A stretch of 64,000 nucleotides of DNA from Yoonia maricola (lineage in GTDB: Bacteria; Pseudomonadota; Alphaproteobacteria; Rhodobacterales; Rhodobacteraceae): contig NZ_PGTY01000001.1 of NCBI RefSeq assembly GCF_002797915.1, forward strand, positions 1,240,001 to 1,304,000. Direction: 5' to 3'. Position numbers and translations under genes: made by a program. Below the pieces are notes generated by a model, which saw nothing but the letters and a program-made list of their open reading frames with translations, was not told the DNA's origin and ran no database searches. Below, piece after piece: positions 1 to 9,304 of the stretch. Within the stretch, counting starts at the first letter, position 1. Each line of letters begins with the position of its first letter.

Positions 1-200
1 ACTGTTCCATTAAAGAACCATAGCAAAAATACGGCCAACCAACCCACGTCTGATCCCATTACAAGGCCGCGCAGGCCAACGATATCAAACCACAGGATCA
101 TCCCGACAAAGACCGCTGACAGCACAAACCCGACCGCGCAATGGCGCAGGTAAAGCCGCATCAGGTCGGGTTCTGGCTTTTGGTTCAGTGTTCCGCTCAT
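1..200 (-). CDS. Small membrane protein, 3' end outside window
   Basis: An ATG at 200 opens a minus-strand frame that runs off the left edge, giving 66 visible residues. The N-terminus is polar (MSGTLNQKPEPDLMRLYLRH) and is followed by two hydrophobic stretches, roughly residues 23-37 and 50-63, so this is probably an inner-membrane protein. It lies 41 bp downstream of nusB in the same direction and is probably the last gene of the rib-nusB operon. I do not recognise a named family. Confidence 0.6.
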   Translation of the reverse strand, partial: MSGTLNQKPEPDLMRLYLRHCAVGFVLSAVFVGMILWFDIVGLRGLVMGSDVGWLAVFLLWFFNGT

Positions 201-241
201 TCTGTAAAGATAATCCAAACAGCGCCAATAGCAAATGCGAC

Positions 242-715
242 CTATCCGCCAAACGCCTCTGGCTGCACTTCGCGCGCCATATGGTCCAGCACGGCATTGA
301 CGAATTTGGGTTCTTTGCCGTCGGCGGAAAATGCCTCGGCCACACCGACAAATTCGCTGATCACGACTTTGGGCGGCGTCTGTTTCAGTGTCATCTCTGC
401 CCCCGCTGCGCGGAACAATGCGCGCCATGTCGGGTCTATCCGTGCAATTGGCCATTTGGCCACCAAGGCGCGGTCAGTCAGTTGGTCAATTGCGGCCTGA
501 TCATCAACAGCCTTTTCCATCAGCGCGCGGAATGTGTCCACATCACCTTCGGTCATCTCGCCTTCATCATAGACCGCCCCAAGGCGGTGATCCTCGAACT
601 CGCGCACAACTTGATCAACGGTCTGGCCCGAGGCCTCCATCTGGAACAGCGCCTGAACGGCATAAAGCCGGGCGGCTGATTTCATCTTGCGCTTTTGGTT
701 ATTTGAAAGGGTCAT
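242..715 (-). CDS. nusB: Transcription antitermination factor NusB
   Basis: A 157-residue all-helical protein of normal NusB length. NusB binds boxA RNA with NusE (ribosomal protein S10) and supports rRNA antitermination. Recognisable features are the basic start (QKRKMKSAARLYAVQALFQM), the central LTDRALVAKWPIARIDPTWRA block and the C-terminal VVISEFVGVAEAF...FVNAVLDHMAREV helices. The start codon overlaps the ribH stop by 4 bp (ATGA), which implies translational coupling. The ribH-nusB order is common in proteobacteria. Confidence 0.95.
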   Translation of the reverse strand: MTLSNNQKRKMKSAARLYAVQALFQMEASGQTVDQVVREFEDHRLGAVYDEGEMTEGDVDTFRALMEKAVDDQAAIDQLTDRALVAKWPIARIDPTWRALFRAAGAEMTLKQTPPKVVISEFVGVAEAFSADGKEPKFVNAVLDHMAREVQPEAFGG

Positions 716-1251
716 GTGGTGGTCTTGCTGTCCGTATCGCCTGCCATCAGAATCTCGCGGGTGAAGCCCACGGTCTTATCGGCTTTGCCCCACTTACGGG
801 CGAGCGCGATCAGGTGCAAGGCCGCAGCCGCAGCTCCGCCCCCTTTGTTCATCTCAGCCGGATCAGCGCGGACCTCCGCCTGCGCGCGGGTTTCTACTGT
901 CAAAATACCGTTGCCAATGCAGACGCCTTGCAGACCCAACAATTGGATCGCGCGGCTGCTGTCATTGCAGACAGTGTCATAGTGCGTCGTCTCTCCCCGG
1001 ATCACACAGCCAAGAGCAACATAGCCGTCAAAGTTGCTCATCCGTTCGGCAATGCCGATGGCGGTGGGGATTTCCAAAGCGCCCGGCACGTCGACAATCT
1101 CCCAAGTCGCCCCGGCTTTCTCAATCTCTGCCTTGGCGCCCGCAATCTGGTTGTCCGAAATATCTTTGTAGTAAGGCGAGGCGACGATCAGTATCTTCAC
1201 CGGCTTATCGAAAGCTGGCAACGGCATGATGTAATGAGATGGTCCTGCCAT
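712..1251 (-). CDS. ribH: 6,7-dimethyl-8-ribityllumazine synthase RibH
   Basis: A 179-residue lumazine synthase. It condenses 5-amino-6-ribitylamino-uracil with 3,4-dihydroxy-2-butanone 4-phosphate, the penultimate step of riboflavin synthesis. Signature segments are VPGALEIP, ALGCVIRGETTHYDTVCND (containing the catalytic His region) and GNGILTVE followed by RAD and KGGGAAAAA. Its ATG shares one base with the ribB stop (TAATG) and its stop overlaps nusB, so ribB-ribH-nusB are translationally coupled. The C-terminal tail (MAGDTDSKTTT) is slightly extended. Confidence 0.95.
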   Translation of the reverse strand: MAGPSHYIMPLPAFDKPVKILIVASPYYKDISDNQIAGAKAEIEKAGATWEIVDVPGALEIPTAIGIAERMSNFDGYVALGCVIRGETTHYDTVCNDSSRAIQLLGLQGVCIGNGILTVETRAQAEVRADPAEMNKGGGAAAAALHLIALARKWGKADKTVGFTREILMAGDTDSKTTT

Positions 1252-2396
1252 TATCCGATCTCCGAGATTTTGCGGGTGCCCACGATTTCAAGCCCATAGG
1301 CATCAAGTCCCACGACTTTGGGCTGCGGCGAATTCGTCAGTAGTTCGATCTTATGTAACCCAAGCGAACTGAGGATTTGCGCGCCCAGCCCGTATTGGCG
1401 CAAGGTCTGAGGCGAGGCTTCTTCGACAGAGTCCAGTTTCATATGCACGTCGCGCAAAAGGACTAACGCACCGCGCCCTTCTTTTGCGATCAGTTCCATG
1501 GCATCGCCAAATTCATTCCGACGGCCACGCGGACCTGTCCCCAGCACATCCAGCATCGGATCCATCGCGTGCATGCGTACCAAAACCGGGTCGGGGGTCG
1601 TGATGTCCCCTTTAATCAATGCGATATGTTCGGCCCCTTGGGTTTCATCCGTGTAGATGCGCATTTCCCATGCGCCACCAAACTCCGACGTGATTGTGCT
1701 CGTCTCACGGACGCGCACCAGATTGTCGTGGCGGCGACGGTACGCGATCAGATCACTGATCGTGCCGATCTTGAGGTTATGGAGCTGGGCAAAGGCAATC
1801 AGGTCAGGCAGGCGCGCCATTTCGCCATCTTCCTTCATGATCTCACAGATCACACCAGATGGGTTTAGCCCCGCAAGGCGGGAAATATCAACGGCGGCCT
1901 CGGTATGGCCAGCACGGACAAGCACACCACCATCGCGGGCACGCAATGGAAAGACATGGCCGGGCGTCGCGATATCGGCGGCCCCCTTGGCGGCATCAAT
2001 GGCCGTCGCAACGGTGCGTGCCCGGTCATGGGCGGAAATACCGGTGCTGACACCTTCACGGGCTTCGATGCTGACAGTGAAGGCCGTCTCATGACGGGAC
2101 GAGTTGTGTGACGCCATCAGCGGCAGGCCCAGCGCGTCGATCCGTTCGCCCGGCAGCGTCAGACAGATCAGTCCACGCCCATGCTTGGCCATGAAATTGA
2201 TCGCATCAGGCGTTGCCATTTGTGCGGGGATCACCAAGTCGCCTTCGTTTTCGCGATCCTCGTGATCCACCAGAACGAACATCTTGCCGTTGCGGGCATC
2301 CTCGATGATGTCCTCGATCTTGCTGATCGCATCAGACCAGTCGCGTTCGACCTGGCCGGGGGTTTCGAAAGAGCTGTTCATGGATGTCTCCGCCAA
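1251..2396 (-). CDS. ribB: 3,4-dihydroxy-2-butanone 4-phosphate synthase with degenerate GTP cyclohydrolase II domain
   Basis: A 381-residue two-domain protein. Residues about 25-225 are a normal DHBP synthase: the acidic DHEDRENEGD loop, FMAKHGRGLICL, TAFTVSIEAREGVSTGISA, GHVFPLRARDGGVLVRAGHTEAAVD and GVICEIMKEDGEMAR. Residues about 235-375 align in style with GTP cyclohydrolase II. However, the zinc-binding cysteines (usual CLTGD...RCDCG block) are replaced by MDPMLDVLGTG...RNEFGDA, so cyclohydrolase activity is unlikely. Only the final QYGLGAQIL...IELLTNSP part keeps the family pattern. It makes the four-carbon unit used by RibH. The call 'RibBA' would overstate its function. Confidence 0.92.
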   Translation of the reverse strand: MAETSMNSSFETPGQVERDWSDAISKIEDIIEDARNGKMFVLVDHEDRENEGDLVIPAQMATPDAINFMAKHGRGLICLTLPGERIDALGLPLMASHNSSRHETAFTVSIEAREGVSTGISAHDRARTVATAIDAAKGAADIATPGHVFPLRARDGGVLVRAGHTEAAVDISRLAGLNPSGVICEIMKEDGEMARLPDLIAFAQLHNLKIGTISDLIAYRRRHDNLVRVRETSTITSEFGGAWEMRIYTDETQGAEHIALIKGDITTPDPVLVRMHAMDPMLDVLGTGPRGRRNEFGDAMELIAKEGRGALVLLRDVHMKLDSVEEASPQTLRQYGLGAQILSSLGLHKIELLTNSPQPKVVGLDAYGLEIVGTRKISEIG

Positions 2397-2482
2397 GCGT
2401 GTTGTCTCAGGCAGATAGCCCAGTGAAAGGGCTTTGGAAAGTCACTAAGGGCGGCGTGACGTAAGGTGGATCATGATCCACC

Positions 2483-3049
2483 TTACCCGCCAAAAAACTG
2501 GTCTGCTTGCAAATATCCCGCAGTGCGTGCCGCCTCGGCCCACTCACGTTCAAACGCAGTATCACCGACAATCAGATACCGGTCCGCAGGGCGGCCCTGT
2601 GCGGCAAACATCGCCCGTAACTGATCGCGCATATCCGACCAGCTATCGCTGAAACCGGGGGCAACATAGGCACCCGCCAATCCCGGCAAGCTGCTCAGAT
2701 GGGTCGGTGTGACAGGCCGATGGGCAACGCCAGCGTTTACGCAGCGCATTAAACCTGCCAATTTTGCTGCGCGATCCTGTGGCAGTAACTGCCCATCACG
2801 CAATACCTGCAATGCGTTGTTCGAAAACAAAAATCCGATCAGATCGTGACCAGAACTCGCCCTGATCCCCGCATAAGTTTTATAAGGCAAACCAAGCTCC
2901 GCCGCGCGCTTCACCCGCAAGCGGACCACTTCCAACGGCAGTGTCGGCATCAGCTCTTTGCGTGCTTTGGTCCACACATGGGTGCGCCAGCTTTTGCCCG
3001 GCTCTTCTACCTGACCAGAGTTATGTCCAATACCTGCCATCATGCACAC
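2483..3049 (-). CDS. Conserved hypothetical protein in rib operon
   Basis: A 188-residue soluble protein with no signal peptide or membrane segment. It begins with the IGHNSG motif seen at the start of several alphaproteobacterial proteins of unknown role. The middle contains SSGHDLIGFLFSNNALQVLRD and the C-terminus DRYLIVGDTAFEREWAEAA. Upstream Met codons at positions 1, 3 and 4 make the exact start uncertain. It sits between ribE (55 bp away) and ribB (86 bp away) in the same direction, so it is likely co-transcribed. The function is unknown. Confidence 0.75.
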   Translation of the reverse strand: MCMMAGIGHNSGQVEEPGKSWRTHVWTKARKELMPTLPLEVVRLRVKRAAELGLPYKTYAGIRASSGHDLIGFLFSNNALQVLRDGQLLPQDRAAKLAGLMRCVNAGVAHRPVTPTHLSSLPGLAGAYVAPGFSDSWSDMRDQLRAMFAAQGRPADRYLIVGDTAFEREWAEAARTAGYLQADQFFGG

Positions 3050-3104
3050 ATCAATCCCCTATCCGGCCTCGCATCTTCAACCCGCACAAGGACCAGCGGT
3101 TTCA

Positions 3105-3701
3105 TCAGCTATAGTCCTGCAACCGTGCAACATAACGCGCCATAGTATCAATCTCGAGGTTAATGCGATCCCCAACAGCGGTATCACCCCACGTCGTCTC
3201 TGATTTGGTATGGGGGATAAAATTGATCCCAAAATCAACGCCATCCACCTTATTCACTGTCAACGACGTGCCATCCAGCGCCACCGAGCCTTTCGGCGCA
3301 ATAAAGCGCGCCAGATCAGCAGGTGCGCGGAAGGTCACGCGTGTGCTGTCGCCATCGTCGCGCATGGCGATAACCTCGGCCACGCCATCAACATGACCGG
3401 ATACGATATGGCCGCCCAGCTCATCGCCCACTTTCAGCGCACGTTCGAGGTTCAACCGACCGCCAACCGCCCAGCCGCCGACATTGGTCGCACCAACCGT
3501 TTCCGCCGATATTTCGACATCAAACCAGTTCTGCGGATCGCGGCCCAGCGCGATCACCGTCAGACACACCCCGTTGCAGGCAATTGATGCCCCGATGTCG
3601 ATCCCATCAATATCGTAACCAGTGCCAATCCGCGCACGCAGGTCGCCGCGCTGTTCAAGCTCCAGCACTTTGCCGATGTCTGTGATGATCCCTGTGAACA
3701 T
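3105..3701 (-). CDS. ribE: Riboflavin synthase alpha chain
   Basis: 198 residues, with the two tandem lumazine-binding barrels of riboflavin synthase. It dismutates two lumazines to riboflavin plus the pyrimidine substrate. The diagnostic N-terminus MFTGIITDIG is complete. ACNGVCLTV (first barrel) and ALDGTSLTVN (second barrel) are the paired substrate motifs, and GGHIVSGHVDG is present. Its upstream region, 3702-3825, is shared with the divergent kpsS. No FMN riboswitch is visible there. Confidence 0.95.
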   Translation of the reverse strand: MFTGIITDIGKVLELEQRGDLRARIGTGYDIDGIDIGASIACNGVCLTVIALGRDPQNWFDVEISAETVGATNVGGWAVGGRLNLERALKVGDELGGHIVSGHVDGVAEVIAMRDDGDSTRVTFRAPADLARFIAPKGSVALDGTSLTVNKVDGVDFGINFIPHTKSETTWGDTAVGDRINLEIDTMARYVARLQDYS

Positions 3702-3825
3702 GCGTCTTGCCTCTTCTTTGCCTCGCTCTGACCTAGCCTTTCAGATGCGCCCAGACAAGCCGCAGGCTTGCCAGAATGCCGCTTTCGAGGCAGTAAGATG
3801 AAGTCCGTTGTTCAAGAGTGTCCTG

Positions 3826-5121
3826 ATGCCACACCCCCAAGCCTATCTCTTCTTGCAAGGCCCGCATGGTCCCTTCTTTCGCCAGTTGGGGCAAATGCTG
3901 CGCAAAACCGGAGTTGATGTGTGGCGTGTCGGATTTAACGCAGGCGATGCGGCCTTTTGGGGACGAGCGCCGGGGTATATCCCTTTTCGTGATGGTTTAG
4001 CGCAGTGGCCAACCGCCCTTACCGATATCGTCGCAGAGCGCGGGATCACCGATATCGTGCTTTACGGCGACACACGCCCCACCCATGCCGAAGCGGTCAA
4101 ACAGGCCAAAGCGCGTGGTCTGCGCGTGCATGTGTTCGAAGAAGGTTACCTACGCCCCTATTGGGTCACCTACGAACGCGGTGGCAGCAATGGGCATTCG
4201 CGTCTGATGGATTTCTCGGTGGCAGAGATGCGTGATCGGCTCGCCCGCTCTGATATCGACATGCCAACCCCGCCGGCCCATTGGGGCGACATGCGCCAAC
4301 ATATCTTTTATGGCGCGGCCTACCATTGGTTTGTGATGTTTCGAAACGCAGGTTACCCCGGTTTCAAACCTCATCGTGCCCTGCCCGTGCATCGCGAGGC
4401 TTTGCTGTATACCAAACGCCTTCTCCTGATGCCGTTTATAGCGCTGCACCGGCACTGGGCGACACAACGGATCAAAGCAGGGGGTTATCCCTATCATATC
4501 GCGCTGCTGCAGTTGGAGCATGACGCCAGCTTTCAGGCGCATTCTTCATTCGCCAACATGGAAGCATTTATTGCCGAGGTCATCACTGGCTTCGCCAAGG
4601 GCGCTCCGGCGCATCATCATCTGGTGTTTAAGGCGCATCCGCTGGAAAGCGGCCAATCCCCTTTGCGCGAAATGATCAGGCAGATCGCAACCGATCATCA
4701 CATCGCGGACCGCACACATTATTTGCGTGGCGGCAAGCTGGCGCATATCCTGAATGACGCACGCTCTGCGGTGACGGTCAATTCCACCTCCGGACAACAA
4801 GCGCTGTGGCGGGGTATCCCGCTCAAGGCTTTTGGCACGGCCGTGTTTTGCAAGCCAGAGTTCGTCTCGGATCAAACCCTGCCTGCGTTCTTTGCCGCCG
4901 CCCGGCGACCTGACGCGCAGGCCTACCGCGAATATCGCCAGTTTCTTTTAGAAACCAGTCAGGTGCCCGGTGGCTTTTACTCTGCCTCTGGCCGTCAACA
5001 GCTTTTGCGCGAATTAGTCGACAAGATGCTGGATGATGCCGATCCCTATGATGCCTTGCTGACCAAAGATGCAACCCCACAGACACCATTGCGCGTTGTG
5101 CAAGGCACTGCCCTGCAATAG
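3826..5121 (+). CDS. kpsS: KpsS-type capsule polysaccharide beta-Kdo linker transferase
   Basis: About 431 residues from ATG 3826; a TTG at 3808 in the same frame is a weaker alternative. KpsS family proteins act at the cytoplasmic membrane and add the first beta-Kdo to phosphatidylglycerol, starting the linker of group 2 capsules. Visible family features are YLFLQGPHGPFFRQL at the N-terminus, DIVLYGDTRPTH, HVFEEGYLRPYWVTYE, HHHLVFKAHPLESG and the C-terminal VNSTSGQQALWRGIPLKAFG. It is followed 9 bp later by kpsC. No export genes (kpsDEMT) lie in the window. Confidence 0.9.
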   Translation: MPHPQAYLFLQGPHGPFFRQLGQMLRKTGVDVWRVGFNAGDAAFWGRAPGYIPFRDGLAQWPTALTDIVAERGITDIVLYGDTRPTHAEAVKQAKARGLRVHVFEEGYLRPYWVTYERGGSNGHSRLMDFSVAEMRDRLARSDIDMPTPPAHWGDMRQHIFYGAAYHWFVMFRNAGYPGFKPHRALPVHREALLYTKRLLLMPFIALHRHWATQRIKAGGYPYHIALLQLEHDASFQAHSSFANMEAFIAEVITGFAKGAPAHHHLVFKAHPLESGQSPLREMIRQIATDHHIADRTHYLRGGKLAHILNDARSAVTVNSTSGQQALWRGIPLKAFGTAVFCKPEFVSDQTLPAFFAAARRPDAQAYREYRQFLLETSQVPGGFYSASGRQQLLRELVDKMLDDADPYDALLTKDATPQTPLRVVQGTALQ

Positions 5122-5130
5122 CCTGCGGCC

Positions 5131-7125
5131 ATGACCCAAAATCCACGCCAGAACCTTTATGTCTACAACGGCGGTTTGCTGACCAAAGGGCGCGTCAGGC
5201 GCATTGTGGAATTGGCGGGGTTTAACATCAAGATCGGCACCCCCGGTGATGGAGATCTGGTTGGGGTCTGGGGCCATAGCCCCACATCACCACGGGGTGA
5301 GGCGGTTGCCGAGATTAAAAATAGCCCCCTCGTGCGTATTGAAGACAGCTTTCTGCGGTCTGTGGGCCTAGGCCGCGACGGTGATCCGCCCATCGGGTTG
5401 AACATCGACTATAGTGGGGCGCATTACGACCCCAAAACACGCTCTGATCTTGAAATTATCCTATCCGAGGATCCTCTTGATAACACGGCGCTCTTGGACC
5501 GCGCACGCGCCGGGATTGCGGCGCTGAAATCCGATCACATATCAAAATACAACCGTTTTGACCCGGCCATCGCGGCACCCGAACCGGGCTATGTTCTGGT
5601 GATCGACCAGACCCGCAAAGATGCCTCGATCAAAGCCTGCGGCGCCGATAGCAATACATTCCGCGAAATGCTGTTTTATGCTCAGACCGAATTTCCCGGC
5701 AAGCCGATCATCCTCAAATCACATCCCGAAATGGTGGCAGGCCATCGCAGCGGGTATTTTAGCCAGAAAGACATTAGCAAGCAGATTTCATTTGCAGATC
5801 ACAACGTTTCGCCCTGGGAACTGCTGGATGGGGCGATAGCGGTTTATACGGTGAGTTCACAACTGGGGTTTGAGGCGATCCTCGCGGGGCATAAGCCTGT
5901 GGTCTTTGGGCAGCCCTTCTACATCGGCTGGGGGCTGACCGATGACCGTACGCCCCTGCAACGCCGCCAACGCAACCTGACGCGCGCGCAGCTTTTTGCG
6001 GCGGCAATGATCCTGTACCCCACATGGTATGACCCGTTTCATGACCGGCTGTGCAGCTATGAAGAGGCCGCCGCAACCCTGACCGTCGCCGCAAACGCCT
6101 GGCGCGATGATTATGCGGGCTGGGTCGCCGCGGATATGCGGATGTGGAAACGCAAGCCGCTACAACAATTCTTTGGCGCACCAAATCCGGTGTCCTTTGC
6201 GCGCGGACAAAAGGCCAAGGCGCGTGCCGATGCAAAGGAACGCCGCCTGATGCGCTGGGCCAGCGCGCCCGCAGATGATGCGATACTGGTCGAGGATGGG
6301 TTCTTGCGGTCGCGTGGTCTGGGTGCGGATCTGATCCCACCTCTCAGCCTCGTTCTGGATGATACGGGCATCTACTATGACGCGACCCGCGCCAGCCTCT
6401 TGGAAAATCTGATCAACGCCTCTGACAAGCTGAACGAAAACGCGCGACTGCGGGCCACTGCCTTGATCGACCGGATCACCGATGCGCGATTGTCGAAGTA
6501 TAACCTCAAAGCTGAACCGCTTCCCTCCCTTCCCAAGGGCCGCCGTATTCTGGTGCCCGGACAGGTCGCTGATGATGCATCTATCAAGCTTGGCACCTCT
6601 GACGTTGCGGATAATCTGACGTTGTTGGAAATCACCCGCAAGGCCAACCCGGCGGCTGTAATTATCTATAAACCCCACCTTGATGTCGAATCGGGGCTGC
6701 GCCCCGGCAACGTGCCCAACGCCGCCGAGCTGGCCGATGTTGTCTTATCCAAAGCTGACCCCATCGACGCGATTGAGGCGGTGGATGAGGTCTGGACCAT
6801 GACGTCTTTGCTGGGGTTCGAGGCCTTGTTGCGTGGCAAGAAAGTCACCTGCCTTGGCACGCCATTCTATGCGGGTTGGGGGTTGACCGATGACCGGGCC
6901 ATGCCGGTTGACCGCAGGCAAGCACGGGTGGATTTGCCCGCGCTGGTGCATGCGGCATTGATCGCGTATCCGCGTTACCGTGATCCGGTGACCGGGCTGC
7001 CCTGCCCGGTTGAGGTGATCGTAGATCGCATTGAGAATAATGATCTGCCAAGACCGGGAATGTTCAACCGCAGTCTGGCCAAACTACAGGGGCTTTTTGC
7101 CAGCTATGCTTTCCTATGGCGTTGA
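5131..7125 (+). CDS. kpsC: KpsC-type capsule polysaccharide beta-Kdo transferase, two-domain
   Basis: 664 residues, close to the usual KpsC length. KpsC extends the poly-Kdo linker with alternating linkages using two glycosyltransferase domains. The duplication can be read directly: IEDSFLRSVGLG in the first half mirrors VEDGFLRSRGLG in the second, VIDQTRKDASIK mirrors VPGQVADDASIK, and FGQPFYIGWGLTDDR mirrors LGTPFYAGWGLTDDR. It forms an operon with kpsS. The stop abuts the convergent ribD stop with no spacer at all. Confidence 0.92.
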   Translation: MTQNPRQNLYVYNGGLLTKGRVRRIVELAGFNIKIGTPGDGDLVGVWGHSPTSPRGEAVAEIKNSPLVRIEDSFLRSVGLGRDGDPPIGLNIDYSGAHYDPKTRSDLEIILSEDPLDNTALLDRARAGIAALKSDHISKYNRFDPAIAAPEPGYVLVIDQTRKDASIKACGADSNTFREMLFYAQTEFPGKPIILKSHPEMVAGHRSGYFSQKDISKQISFADHNVSPWELLDGAIAVYTVSSQLGFEAILAGHKPVVFGQPFYIGWGLTDDRTPLQRRQRNLTRAQLFAAAMILYPTWYDPFHDRLCSYEEAAATLTVAANAWRDDYAGWVAADMRMWKRKPLQQFFGAPNPVSFARGQKAKARADAKERRLMRWASAPADDAILVEDGFLRSRGLGADLIPPLSLVLDDTGIYYDATRASLLENLINASDKLNENARLRATALIDRITDARLSKYNLKAEPLPSLPKGRRILVPGQVADDASIKLGTSDVADNLTLLEITRKANPAAVIIYKPHLDVESGLRPGNVPNAAELADVVLSKADPIDAIEAVDEVWTMTSLLGFEALLRGKKVTCLGTPFYAGWGLTDDRAMPVDRRQARVDLPALVHAALIAYPRYRDPVTGLPCPVEVIVDRIENNDLPRPGMFNRSLAKLQGLFASYAFLWR

Positions 7126-8220
7126 TCAGCTGCGCGACTTGGTCCAAATGTGACAAATATCATTCCCCACCGGCCTGACGCTTTCCAACCTAAACCGGGG
7201 CGCATCTGTTAGCCGATCTATGCCCATTGCCGCCAGCATCGGCGTGCCTTCTGCGCCAATTGCAGCCCCAGCTGAAAAGACAACAATCTGATCTACCAGA
7301 CCTGCGTTCAAAAACGAGGCCGCCAGCATGCCGCCGCCTTCACAAAAAACGCGGCTGATGCCTTGCTCAGCCAGCGTCGTCATAACTGCATGCGGGTCCA
7401 CTTGGTTTGCTGCCAGGGCACATGGCAAACTGACAGCACCTTTGGCGGCCCACGCTGCGACATCCGCGTCGGGCCCATGGCACAGCCAGACAGGGGTCGC
7501 GTGGGCGGTTTGAGCCAACTGATGTGTCGCCGGAATTTTCATCGCACGGGACACCACAACGCGCACCGGTTGGTGGGCGATACCCAAACCGCGTACGGTT
7601 AATGAAGGATTATCCGCGCGCACTGTCCCCGCACCGACCATGACGGCGTCATGGCGCGCGCGCATCATATGCACCATACGGCGGGCGTCGGGGCCTGTGA
7701 TCCAGCGGCTTTCCCCCGTCGCCGTGGCGATACGACCGTCCAGAGTGCCGGCCAGTTTCAGCGTCACGAAAGGCCGCCTTTGGGTAATGCGCGATAAAAA
7801 ACCTGCGTGATCGCGCGCGGCTTCTTTATGGCCCACACCGCAATCCACCTGCACACCAGCATCGCGTAGCGCCGCAATACCGCGTCCATCGACACGCTCA
7901 TCAGGGTCATCTGCCGCGACGACAACCCTTTGAACACCGGCCTTCACCAATGCATGCGCACAGGGCGGCGTTTTGCCGTGATGGGCGCAAGGTTCAAGCG
8001 TGACATAGACCGTGGCACCATGCGCCGCATCACCGGCTTGCGCCAAGGCCAAGGCCTCCGCATGCGGGCGCCCGCCATCGGCGGTCCATGCGCGCCCGAC
8101 GATCTGACCATCTTTGACGATCACACAGCCGACGGCAGGGTTGGGCCAAACACGCCCCATACCGCGCCGCCCCAGCATCAGGGCCACCGCCATAAAGCGT
8201 TCGTCAGTTTCGGGGGTCAC
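7126..8220 (-). CDS. ribD: Bifunctional riboflavin deaminase/reductase RibD
   Basis: 364 residues. The N-terminal cytidine-deaminase-type domain carries the zinc site HAEALA and [12 protein letters not shown]. The C-terminal reductase domain contains [23 protein letters not shown] and [13 protein letters not shown]. It converts diaminohydroxyphosphoribosylaminopyrimidine to the ribitylaminouracil phosphate. The start overlaps the nrdR stop by 4 bp, so nrdR-ribD form an operon. It is separated from the other rib genes by the oppositely oriented kpsSC pair. Confidence 0.95.
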   Translation of the reverse strand: MTPETDERFMAVALMLGRRGMGRVWPNPAVGCVIVKDGQIVGRAWTADGGRPHAEALALAQAGDAAHGATVYVTLEPCAHHGKTPPCAHALVKAGVQRVVVAADDPDERVDGRGIAALRDAGVQVDCGVGHKEAARDHAGFLSRITQRRPFVTLKLAGTLDGRIATATGESRWITGPDARRMVHMMRARHDAVMVGAGTVRADNPSLTVRGLGIAHQPVRVVVSRAMKIPATHQLAQTAHATPVWLCHGPDADVAAWAAKGAVSLPCALAANQVDPHAVMTTLAEQGISRVFCEGGGMLAASFLNAGLVDQIVVFSAGAAIGAEGTPMLAAMGIDRLTDAPRFRLESVRPVGNDICHIWTKSRS

Positions 8221-8690
8221 GCCTCTTCTTCGTCTTTGCTGTCGGGGCGCAACTCACTCACAAACTTATCAAAGTCATCCGCAGCCTGAAAATTCTTGTA
8301 AACGCTGGCAAATCGGACATAGGCCACCGTATCGATGCGCGCCAGGCTTTCCATCACGATCTCACCGATCGTGCCAGAGGGAATATCCGTCTCGCCCATG
8401 CTTTCCAGGCGACGGACGATACCACTGATCATCTGATCAATGCGTTCGGGCTCAACCGGACGTTTCTGCAGGGCAATACGGATCGAGCGTTCCAGCTTGG
8501 GCCGGTCGAAATCTTCGCGGCGCCCATTGGTTTTAATTACAACAAGGTCGCGCAGTTGCACACGTTCGTAAGTGGTAAAGCGCCCCCCGCAGGCGGGGCA
8601 AAAACGGCGACGACGGATCGCCACATGGTCTTCGGCGGGGCGGCTGTCTTTGACCTGTGTGTCAACATTTCCACAAAACGGGCAACGCAT
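8217..8690 (-). CDS. nrdR: Transcriptional repressor NrdR
   Basis: 157 residues. The N-terminal zinc ribbon has CPFC and CPAC pairs ([18 protein letters not shown]...[13 protein letters not shown]), followed by an ATP-cone domain beginning [14 protein letters not shown]. NrdR senses ATP/dATP and represses ribonucleotide reductase genes. It is the first gene of a nrdR-ribD unit. A loose NrdR-box-like sequence in its own upstream region was considered and not accepted. Confidence 0.96.
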   Translation of the reverse strand: MRCPFCGNVDTQVKDSRPAEDHVAIRRRRFCPACGGRFTTYERVQLRDLVVIKTNGRREDFDRPKLERSIRIALQKRPVEPERIDQMISGIVRRLESMGETDIPSGTIGEIVMESLARIDTVAYVRFASVYKNFQAADDFDKFVSELRPDSKDEEEA

Positions 8691-8844
8691 GTTCAGTCCT
8701 CATTTGTCATACTGGGGTCTATGGCTTGTATTGCTGCCCCATTTATCCACAGGCACTATATGAGCGTGCACAGGTTTTGGGTAGTGGTGAAATGCAGCCG
8801 CAAGATGCGGGAGGCGGATGTTGCCGATAGGACTCGGTTTCAAC

Positions 8845-9249
8845 TCATCCCAGATGGGCAATGACGCTGCGCCGATGCGGCCTGTCGCGATGTTCGAAAA
8901 GATAAATGCCTTGCCACGTCCCCAGCACCATCTTGCCATCATTGACAGGGATACTCAGGTGCGTCGGCAATAAAGCCGCCTTGATATGCGCAGGCATATC
9001 ATCGGGACCTTCATAGGTATGGGTCAGATAAGCCATGCTGGGGTCTGTTGTCGGCGGCACCAGCCGCGCGAAATAGTTTTGCAGATCGGCCTGCACCTCT
9101 GGATCTGCGTTTTCCTGAATAACAATGCTGGCCGAAGTATGCTGGATAAAAAGTGTCAAAAGCCCCGTGCCCGTCACCCAGTCAGCCACCTGATGGGTGA
9201 ACTCATAAAGACCGGGACCAGAGGTAGCGATTTCAAAACGTGTTTGCAT
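8845..9249 (-). CDS. YjbQ/UPF0047 family protein
   Basis: 134 residues of the YjbQ (UPF0047) family, a small beta-sandwich that usually forms trimers. The family signatures LLTLFIQHTSASIVIQEN, HTYEGPDDMPAHIKA and LGTWQGIYLFEHRD are all present and complete. Some family members show weak thiamine-phosphate synthase activity in vitro, but the cellular role is unsettled. It is a monocistronic-looking minus-strand gene. Confidence 0.9.
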   Translation of the reverse strand: MQTRFEIATSGPGLYEFTHQVADWVTGTGLLTLFIQHTSASIVIQENADPEVQADLQNYFARLVPPTTDPSMAYLTHTYEGPDDMPAHIKAALLPTHLSIPVNDGKMVLGTWQGIYLFEHRDRPHRRSVIAHLG

Positions 9250-9304
9250 CTCACCAACATCGCCGGGCGCTTAGCAAAGCGCAACCAAGGCATGTCCAAA
9301 GGCC

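Noticed and set aside
85..679. Plus-strand frames across the nusB region
   Set aside because: They are shadows of nusB and the left-edge gene; no ribosome sites and no protein-like composition.
3702..3825. Possible FMN riboswitch before ribE
   Set aside because: The region is only about 120 bp and shows no AGGG...GGCGG-type conserved core; the same holds for the 86 bp before ribB.
8700..8800. NrdR-box-like sequence (GCACTATATGAGCGTGC) upstream of nrdR
   Set aside because: It departs from the ACACwATATaTwGTGT pattern at several positions and is a single copy, while NrdR sites usually come as pairs before nrd genes.
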